Assembly (NCBI GenBank): GCA_902492505.1
Contig: CABULU010000031.1
Span: forward strand, 1 to 21,632
From: an uncultured Eubacteriales bacterium
GTDB taxonomy: Bacteria; Bacillota; Clostridia; Oscillospirales; QAKW01
Direction: 5' to 3'
DNA length: 21,632 bases
A program made the translations under genes and the position numbers. Numbering within the stretch: the first letter of the stretch is position 1; each line of letters starts with the position of its first letter. The notes under the pieces are model-generated. The model saw only the letters and a program-made list of their open reading frames with translations. It searched no databases and had not been told where the DNA came from. Positions 16,837 through 21,632 of this stretch are shown one piece after another.

Positions 16837-17474
16837 TATTCCATCTCCTGCAATGAGCTTATTCTCGCGCACATCTGCGTGATTTCGCTGTTTTTGAATT
16901 TATAGCTGACCTTATTGGATATAAGTCTTGCGCTTATCGGCGCTACCGTCTCATACGGTACAAGACCGTTTTCCAAAAGCGTTTTTCCCGTCTCGACAAT
17001 ATCGACTATAACATCCGAAAGACCAAGGAGAGGCGCCAGCTCTATCGAACCGTTGAGCTTTATTATTTCTATCTCACGGCTTTTATCGGCGTAATAGCTC
17101 TTAGCGATATTGGGAAACTTTGTAGCGACTCTGAGCGCCATATCGTGGTTATCCCTAAAATCCCGCTTTGCGGCAACCGCCATTCGGCACGTACCCATAT
17201 GAAGATCCAAAAGCTCGTAAACGTCAGGGCGGTACTCAAGCAGAATATCCTTGCCCGCAACGCCGATATCCGCCGCTCCTTTTTCAACATATATCGCAAC
17301 GTCCGACGGCTTTACCCAAAAGTAACGCACACGGTTTTTCTCGCTCTGAAAAATAAGCCTGCGGTTTTGTTCATGTATCTGAGGGCAGGCATATCCGGCG
17401 CTTTCAAATACGGCATAAGCCTTTTCCCCGAGTCTGCCCTTAGGCAACGCAATATTTACATAGTTATCAGTCAA
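16836..17474 (-). CDS. hisG: ATP phosphoribosyltransferase, short-form catalytic subunit
   Basis: HisG condenses ATP with PRPP, the committed and feedback-controlled step. From the chosen start the protein is 212 residues, typical of the short HisG that lacks the C-terminal regulatory domain and needs HisZ. NIALPKGRLGEKAY opens the fold, GAADIGVAGKDIL is the hinge region, and LSDVIVDIVETGKTL (about 152-166) is the PRPP-binding loop. The frame runs over 50 codons further upstream without homology. The likely start is TTG 17474, with GGAGGT seven bases before it. There is no ATG or GTG nearby in frame. It overlaps the hisZ end by eight bases. Confidence 0.94.
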   Translation of the reverse strand: MTDNYVNIALPKGRLGEKAYAVFESAGYACPQIHEQNRRLIFQSEKNRVRYFWVKPSDVAIYVEKGAADIGVAGKDILLEYRPDVYELLDLHMGTCRMAVAAKRDFRDNHDMALRVATKFPNIAKSYYADKSREIEIIKLNGSIELAPLLGLSDVIVDIVETGKTLLENGLVPYETVAPISARLISNKVSYKFKNSEITQMCARISSLQEME

Positions 17475-18426
17475 TGCTCCCACCTCCGACGTCCTCCGAC
17501 ACCATATCCGCATACAGCCTGTCAAGACCGTCAAGGTAGACAGCAAAGCCGACGGCGCCCTGCTTTCTTCCAAGCCGTGAAAGCAGGCTGTCGTATCTTC
17601 CGCCCGACAGCACGCTCTGCGCAATTCCGTCAATAAAGCCTTTAAAAATTATTCCATTATAATAATTGGTATCGTTCAGTACGGAAAAATCTATTCTCAA
17701 ATTTTCCGAAAGCCCGCCCTCTGCCATATCACGCGATATATTTTCAAGAGTATCAAGAGAGGATTCCATCTCATGATTTTTTACAAGCAAGCGCGCCCGT
17801 GACAGCACGTCGCCCGGTGTCCCGTACAGCAGGCACGCTTCTGCAAGCGCATCGGCATATCCCGCGCCGGCGCCGATCTGCTCACAGACATCGCGCACAG
17901 CGTATGCGCTTTTGGCGCTCACGGCATGCATAAGCTTTATTCTCTGAGCGCCGTCGACGGTTATCTCGTTTATAAGCCCCGTAATAAAACCCATATGCGA
18001 CACGTCTAAAAGAAAATTGTCGCTTAACCTCTTCAGACTTTCATAAGCAAGCGAAATAACCTCGGCGGTCGAATTTTTGTCAATATCCCCTATACACTCA
18101 AGACCGGTCTGCATAATCTCTTTAAAACCGCTGCCGCCCGCTCTGTAAACACATTCGTTATAAAACACCTTCTGCATGCCGCTGCTGTCTTTGGTATTTT
18201 TAATAATAGACAGGGTTATATCCGGCTTCAATGCCATAAGTCTGCCGTCCGTATCAGTAAAAGTCAGAATACTTTTATCCGAAAGAAAGCTCTTATTCTC
18301 CGCATACAGATCGTACTCCTCGAACTTGCTAACCTTATAACGCCTGTAACCAAAGCTAAGATACAATGTGCGCAGCGCATAAACCGCCCGCTCGGACGGC
18401 AAAAGCTCATTGTCGTTCAATATCAT
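17467..18426 (-). CDS. hisZ: ATP phosphoribosyltransferase regulatory subunit
   Basis: HisZ is a histidyl-tRNA-synthetase-like protein without aminoacylation activity. It forms a hetero-octamer with short HisG and confers histidine feedback. The 319-residue protein has the class II synthetase-like segments: LYLSFGYRRYKVSKFEEYDLY, the TFTDTDGRLMALKPDITLSI block, motif-2-like FYNECVYR, and the C-terminal LSGGRYDSLLSRLG with GAVGFAVYLDGL. It lacks the anticodon-binding domain, and at 319 residues is shorter than many HisZ proteins (often near 390). ATG 18426 overlaps the yerC stop as ATGA. Its partner hisG follows directly with an 8-base overlap. Confidence 0.94.
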   Translation of the reverse strand: MILNDNELLPSERAVYALRTLYLSFGYRRYKVSKFEEYDLYAENKSFLSDKSILTFTDTDGRLMALKPDITLSIIKNTKDSSGMQKVFYNECVYRAGGSGFKEIMQTGLECIGDIDKNSTAEVISLAYESLKRLSDNFLLDVSHMGFITGLINEITVDGAQRIKLMHAVSAKSAYAVRDVCEQIGAGAGYADALAEACLLYGTPGDVLSRARLLVKNHEMESSLDTLENISRDMAEGGLSENLRIDFSVLNDTNYYNGIIFKGFIDGIAQSVLSGGRYDSLLSRLGRKQGAVGFAVYLDGLDRLYADMVSEDVGGGSID

Positions 18427-18719
18427 TTATCCTTACCTCTGCTCAGTCTTCCAAACACCGTCTTATATCCGTCTTTACCATAGGTAAAAGCACGGTTTAC
18501 ACGGCTTATTGTCGCAGAGCTGGCGCCCGTCTGCTCCGCAATCTTATTATATACTTTTTTCTCCGTAAGAAGCTTTGCCACCATAATCCGCTGCGACATA
18601 TCCAGCATTTCCTTAGTAGTAAGCAAATCCTCCAGAAAGTCAGCATACTCTTCTTTTGTTTTAAGCGCCATCAGCGCGTCAATAAGAAGCTGCGCGCCCT
18701 CTGTATGAAAAACGTCCAT
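18423..18719 (-). CDS. yerC: YerC/YecD family TrpR-related DNA-binding protein
   Basis: The 98-residue protein belongs to the TrpR-like YerC/YecD family. It is a small all-helical protein with a helix-turn-helix at about 56-77 (VYNKIAEQTGASSATISRVNRAF) and a helical N-terminal dimerisation region containing FLEDLLTTKEMLDMSQRI. TrpR relatives bind DNA as dimers with an amino-acid corepressor. Comparative work has linked this family to histidine regulation in Gram-positive bacteria. Here the gene heads the complete his operon and is coupled to hisZ, so I infer an autoregulated, histidine-responsive repressor. AGAGGT precedes the ATG. The family call is firm; the ligand and operator are inferred. 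Confidence 0.92.
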   Translation of the reverse strand: MDVFHTEGAQLLIDALMALKTKEEYADFLEDLLTTKEMLDMSQRIMVAKLLTEKKVYNKIAEQTGASSATISRVNRAFTYGKDGYKTVFGRLSRGKDK

Positions 18720-18752
18720 TGCAATACCTCTTTATGTTCATTTTACTTTAAC

Positions 18753-18781
18753 ATGATAGCGCTTTAACGCGTAAAAGTCAA
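18753..18781 (-). promoter_or_regulatory. Sigma-A promoter of the his operon
   Basis: Read on the minus strand, TTGACT (18781-18776) and TATCAT (18758-18753) have a 17-base spacer. Transcription would start near 18746, only about 27 bases before the yerC ATG. That leaves no room for a T-box, attenuator or riboswitch. Confidence 0.75.
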
Positions 18782-18792
18782 TAGCGTTTAAA
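18756..18792. promoter_or_regulatory. Candidate YerC operator: repeated TAGCG(C)TTTAA elements
   Basis: ATAGCGCTTTAA (18756-18767) and ATAGCG-TTTAAA (18781-18792) are near-identical copies 25 bases apart. AACGC (18766-18770) and GCGTT (18784-18788) also form an inverted repeat. The first copy overlies the spacer and the edge of the -10, and the second touches the -35 of the his promoter. A protein bound here would block RNA polymerase. Linking it to YerC is inference from position. Confidence 0.4.
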
Positions 18793-18810
18793 AATTTTTT
18801 GAAAAACATA

Positions 18811-18839
18811 TAGACAAATTAAGGACGCAGTGGTATAAT
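18811..18839 (+). promoter_or_regulatory. Sigma-A promoter of the Re-citrate synthase operon
   Basis: TAGACA (18811-18816) and a perfect TATAAT (18834-18839) are separated by 17 bases. Transcription would start near 18846, giving a leader of about 35 bases before the ATG at 18881. It is divergent from the his promoter, with about 30 bases between the two -35 boxes. Confidence 0.78.
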
Positions 18840-18849
18840 TGTATACAAT
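18838..18849. promoter_or_regulatory. Palindromic operator candidate for the GntR regulator
   Basis: ATTGTATACAAT is a perfect 12-base palindrome that overlaps the end of the -10 box and the expected transcription start. GntR-family proteins, especially the FadR subfamily, commonly bind short palindromes with a GT...AC core, which this matches. A FadR-type gene is in the same operon. Binding here would repress initiation, so autoregulation is the simplest reading. Confidence 0.55.
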
Positions 18850-18880
18850 AATACATAAATTTATAAAGAGGAGGAAAAAT

Positions 18881-20257
18881 ATGCTTGAAATTTCGCCGAA
18901 GTCAAATCTATTGGAGCAGAACAGTTACAGATACAAGCTCCAGGATGTTGAAAATCCTAATCTTTACCGTGATATATACAGTTACGATGAGGTGCCCAAG
19001 GTTGCATTCAATCACCGGCGCGTGCCGTTATCCATGCCTGAGGATATATGGATAACGGACACATCGTTCAGGGACGGTCAGCAGTCGGTAAATCCCTATA
19101 CAGCTGACCAAATTGTAGATCTTTACAAGCTGATGGCAAAGCTGGGGGGACCTTACGGCATTATACGCCAGACCGAGTTTTTCATATACAGCAAAAAAGA
19201 TCGAAAAGCCATTGAGCGGTGTATGGATTTGGGACTGAAATTCCCCGAAATTACTACCTGGATACGTGCCAGCCGCGAAGATTTTAAGCTGGTACGAGAC
19301 CTTGGAATCCGCGAGACCGGAATTCTTGTAAGCTGCAGCGACTATCACATCTTCAAAAAAATGAAAATGACTCGCGCTCAGGCAATGGATCATTATCTTG
19401 CAACCGTTAAAGACGCATTCGAAGCCGGCGTTATGCCGCGCTGTCATTTAGAGGATATAACGAGAGCCGACTTTTACGGATTTGTCGTGCCGTTTGTAAA
19501 TGAGCTGATGCGGCTGTCACGTGAAGCAAAAATACCTGTTCGCATACGCGCCTGCGACACGATGGGCTACGGAGTGCCCTATACGGAAGTAGACCTTCCA
19601 AGAAGCGTTCCGGGCATAATATACGGGCTGCAGCACTATGCGGACGTAAAAAGCGAGCTTTTGGAATGGCACGGACACAACGATTTTTACAAGGCTGTCG
19701 CAAACGCGTCAACCGCATGGCTGTACGGCGCATCCGGCGTCAACTGCTCGCTTTTGGGAATAGGCGAACGCACCGGCAACGTTCCGCTGGAGGCTATGGT
19801 GTTCGAGTATGCGTCTCTCAGAGGCTCACTTGACGGCATGAACCCGACGGTAATTACCGAAATCGCCGATTACTTTAAACACAATATCGGCTATAAAATA
19901 CCGCCCATGACCCCATTTGTCGGCAAAAACTTCAACGTAACACGCGCGGGAATACACGCCGACGGACTTTTAAAGGATGAAGAAATATACAATATTTTCG
20001 ATACAAAAAAACTTTTGAACCGCCCTGCCTCCGTTATGATAAGCAAGACGTCCGGGCTTGCAGGAATAGCATACTGGATAAATCAAAACTACGATCTTAC
20101 GGGAGATAATCTTATCGATAAGCGCGACCCGCTGGTCGCGGCAGTCAAGCAGTGGGTTGACGAAGAATACGAGGGCGGACGTACCGCGTCGCTTTCCACC
20201 GAGGAGCTGGAGCTGAAAATAGAGCAGCTTTCAAACGGTAAATATAAGCACGCATGA
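18881..20257 (+). CDS. Probable Re-citrate synthase (HMGL/isopropylmalate synthase-like)
   Basis: The 458-residue protein is a DRE-TIM metallolyase relative of homocitrate and 2-isopropylmalate synthases. The metal site is clear: Asp60 in TDTSFRDGQQS and the H-x-H pair His264/His266 in LEWHGHNDFYKA, followed by VNCSLLGIGERTGN. It lacks a leucine-type regulatory domain. Re-citrate synthase of Clostridium kluyveri belongs to this superfamily and makes citrate from oxaloacetate and acetyl-CoA. The adjacent aconitase gene strongly favours that role over isopropylmalate synthase. The frame opens 14 codons earlier, but that part lies in the promoter. ATG 18881 has GAGGAGG upstream. Similar proteins are sometimes mislabelled as isopropylmalate synthase or even histone methyltransferase. 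Homocitrate synthase is the main alternative. Confidence 0.82.
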   Translation: MLEISPKSNLLEQNSYRYKLQDVENPNLYRDIYSYDEVPKVAFNHRRVPLSMPEDIWITDTSFRDGQQSVNPYTADQIVDLYKLMAKLGGPYGIIRQTEFFIYSKKDRKAIERCMDLGLKFPEITTWIRASREDFKLVRDLGIRETGILVSCSDYHIFKKMKMTRAQAMDHYLATVKDAFEAGVMPRCHLEDITRADFYGFVVPFVNELMRLSREAKIPVRIRACDTMGYGVPYTEVDLPRSVPGIIYGLQHYADVKSELLEWHGHNDFYKAVANASTAWLYGASGVNCSLLGIGERTGNVPLEAMVFEYASLRGSLDGMNPTVITEIADYFKHNIGYKIPPMTPFVGKNFNVTRAGIHADGLLKDEEIYNIFDTKKLLNRPASVMISKTSGLAGIAYWINQNYDLTGDNLIDKRDPLVAAVKQWVDEEYEGGRTASLSTEELELKIEQLSNGKYKHA

Positions 20258-20285
20258 TGTATTTATTCAAAGAGGGGAATTTTCT

Positions 20286-20948
20286 ATGAGAGAACACAAG
20301 AGCATTTCAATAGCCGACCAGATTTTTGAGCAGCTGGAGCACGATATTCTTATCGGAAAATATCAGCGCGGCGAAATCCTGACGGAACTAAAGCTGTGCC
20401 AGTCTCTGGGCGTCTCCCGCACACCGATACGCGAGGCGCTGCGCCGACTCGAGCAGGAGCACATAATTGAGGAAACCAGCCGCGGCGCCGTTGTAATCGG
20501 CATATCGCGCGAGGATCTTTTTGATATGTACGAAATACGTATGCATGTTGAAGGTCTTGCAGCGGCGCGCACCGCGGAAAAAATATCTGACGAAGGGCTT
20601 GCGAAAATGAAGGAAGTGCTGGATCTTCAGCGCTATTATGTAGACAAAACGGATACCGACAATTCGGATAATTCGGACAACATTAAAAATCTTGACTCGG
20701 AATTTCACCGTCTGCTGTATATTTTCAGCGAAAGCAAGGCGTACTACGACACGCTTTTGCCTATACACAAAAAGATGATAAAGTATCGCAAAGCGGCAGT
20801 TAAAAGTCACAGCCGGGCAAGACAGTCGCTAAACGAACACGAAGGAATTTACCGCGCGCTTGAGGCGCACAACCCCGAGCTTGCAAAAAAACTCACAATA
20901 GAGCACGCCTCAAGAGCGCGTGACAGTATACTTGAAAGGGAGATATAA
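20286..20948 (+). CDS. GntR-family transcriptional regulator, FadR/FCD subfamily
   Basis: The 220-residue protein has an N-terminal winged helix (about 8-72, with LCQSLGVSRTPIREALRRLE as the recognition region) and a C-terminal FCD ligand domain. The FCD metal site is intact: Asp137 and His141 (DSEFH), His185 (NEHEG) and His207 (IEHASRA). Such domains usually sense small carboxylates through the bound metal, so citrate or a related acid is a reasonable guess for the effector. An insert rich in Asp, Asn and Ser (DTDNSDNSDN, 123-132) precedes the first metal ligand and is encoded by a tandem 9-base repeat. AGAGGGGA precedes the ATG. It lies 28 bases after the citrate synthase gene and 5 bases before the aconitase gene. 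Confidence 0.93.
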   Translation: MREHKSISIADQIFEQLEHDILIGKYQRGEILTELKLCQSLGVSRTPIREALRRLEQEHIIEETSRGAVVIGISREDLFDMYEIRMHVEGLAAARTAEKISDEGLAKMKEVLDLQRYYVDKTDTDNSDNSDNIKNLDSEFHRLLYIFSESKAYYDTLLPIHKKMIKYRKAAVKSHSRARQSLNEHEGIYRALEAHNPELAKKLTIEHASRARDSILEREI

Positions 20949-20953
20949 CAGAA

Positions 20954-21632
20954 ATGGGACTTACAATCGCACAAAAAATCATTAAAAATCACCTTGTCAG
21001 CGGCGATATGACGCCCGGACAGGAAATTTCGCTCAAAATCGACCAGACCTTAACGCAGGACGCAACAGGCACCATGGCATATCTTGAATTTGAAACAATG
21101 GGCATCGAACGGGTACGCACAGAGCGCTCAGTAGCGTACATAGACCACAATACGCTTCAGTCCGGCTTTGAAAACGCAGACGATCACCGTTATATACAGT
21201 CGGTTGCAAAAAAGTACGGCATTTACTTTTCGCGTCCGGGCAACGGAATCTGCCATCAGGTACACCTTGAACGGTTCGGAATTCCCGGTAAAACTCTTAT
21301 CGGCTCGGACAGCCACACTCCGACAGGCGGCGGCATAGGCATGCTGGCGTTCGGTGCCGGCGGGCTTGACGTTGCGGTTGCCATGGGCGGCGGCGCTTAT
21401 TATATTACCATGCCGAAAATGATAAAGGTAAATCTCAAGGGAAAGCTCCGTCCGTTTGTCACGGCAAAGGACGTAAGTCTTGAAATACTGCGCATACTGT
21501 CCGTTAAAGGCGGAGTCGGATATATAATCGAATGGGGCGGAGAGGGCGTTAAAACGCTGTCAGTGCCCGAACGCGCGACTATTACCAACATGGGAACGGA
21601 GCTTGGCGCAACCACCTCCATCTTCCCGTCTG
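20954..21632 (+). CDS. acn: Aconitate hydratase, N-terminal part (runs off window)
   Basis: The frame is open from ATG 20954 to the window end, giving the first 226 residues of an aconitase/isopropylmalate isomerase superfamily protein. Signatures seen are MGLTIAQKIIKNHL, IDQTLTQDATGTMAYLEFE, YIDHNT, GNGICHQVHLERF, and the substrate-binding GSDSHTPTGGGIGMLAFGAGG. The iron-sulfur cysteines expected in the next part lie beyond the window. The text resembles the monomeric, mitochondrial-type aconitases of clostridia rather than LeuC. It would isomerise citrate to isocitrate. It starts five bases after the GntR gene with AGGGAG inside that gene's end, so it is translated from the same operon. Confidence 0.9.
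   Translation, partial: MGLTIAQKIIKNHLVSGDMTPGQEISLKIDQTLTQDATGTMAYLEFETMGIERVRTERSVAYIDHNTLQSGFENADDHRYIQSVAKKYGIYFSRPGNGICHQVHLERFGIPGKTLIGSDSHTPTGGGIGMLAFGAGGLDVAVAMGGGAYYITMPKMIKVNLKGKLRPFVTAKDVSLEILRILSVKGGVGYIIEWGGEGVKTLSVPERATITNMGTELGATTSIFPS

Noticed and set aside
18839..18880. Earlier ATG at 18839 that would extend the citrate synthase by 14 residues
   Set aside because: It lies at the end of the -10 box, upstream of the likely transcription start, and lacks a ribosome binding site. ATG 18881 has GAGGAGG and gives the normal N-terminus.
18720..18880. T-box or histidine riboswitch-like leader upstream of his
   Set aside because: The gap is 161 bases, shared by two promoters, with about 27 bases of his leader. 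There is no T-box sequence and no terminator hairpin.

Overview
The window looks like a chromosomal segment of an anaerobic Firmicute, most likely class Clostridia. The evidence is strong AGGAGG-type ribosome binding sites and TTGACA/TATAAT-type promoters, a short-form HisG paired with HisZ, a PHP-type histidinol phosphatase, a TrpR-like YerC protein, a DUF2156 protein, and a citrate synthase of the Re type, which is known from strict anaerobes such as Clostridium kluyveri. Base composition is moderate and fairly even. I see no rRNA, tRNA, CRISPR array, insertion sequence or prophage, and no intergenic gap longer than about 250 bases.

Layout. (1) 1-2436, plus strand: the tail of an unidentified gene, then a tight cluster of DUF2156 protein, DJ-1/PfpI protein and CPBP-family membrane protease, closed by a bidirectional terminator. 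(2) 2445-3687, minus strand: a good sigma-A promoter, a short matrixin-like metalloprotease that looks eroded, and a membrane-anchored protein of unknown function. (3) 3741-7416, minus strand: a glycolytic operon pgk-tpiA-gpmI with its own promoter and terminator. (4) 7474-10317, plus strand: secA. (5) 10325-18781, minus strand: an eleven-gene histidine operon yerC-hisZ-G-D-C-B-H-A-F-IE-hisK, in which nine of ten gene junctions overlap. It encodes every step from PRPP and ATP to histidine. (6) 18811-21632, plus strand and divergent from his: a predicted Re-citrate synthase, a FadR-type GntR regulator, and the start of an aconitase that runs off the window. Together these suggest the oxidative branch from oxaloacetate and acetyl-CoA towards 2-oxoglutarate and glutamate.

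Regulation. The 161-base gap between yerC and the citrate synthase holds two face-to-face promoters with 17-base spacers. The his promoter leaves only about 27 bases of leader, so a T-box or attenuator does not fit. A repeated TAGCG(C)TTTAA element overlies its -35 and spacer/-10 region and could be the YerC operator. On the other side, a perfect 12-base palindrome, ATTGTATACAAT, sits at the expected transcription start of the citrate operon and has the shape of a GntR-family operator, so the GntR protein encoded in that operon probably regulates it.

Most of the window is conserved metabolism. The parts most worth following are the Re-citrate synthase/GntR/aconitase operon with its palindrome, the leaderless YerC-headed his operon, and the eroded matrixin with its unknown partner.
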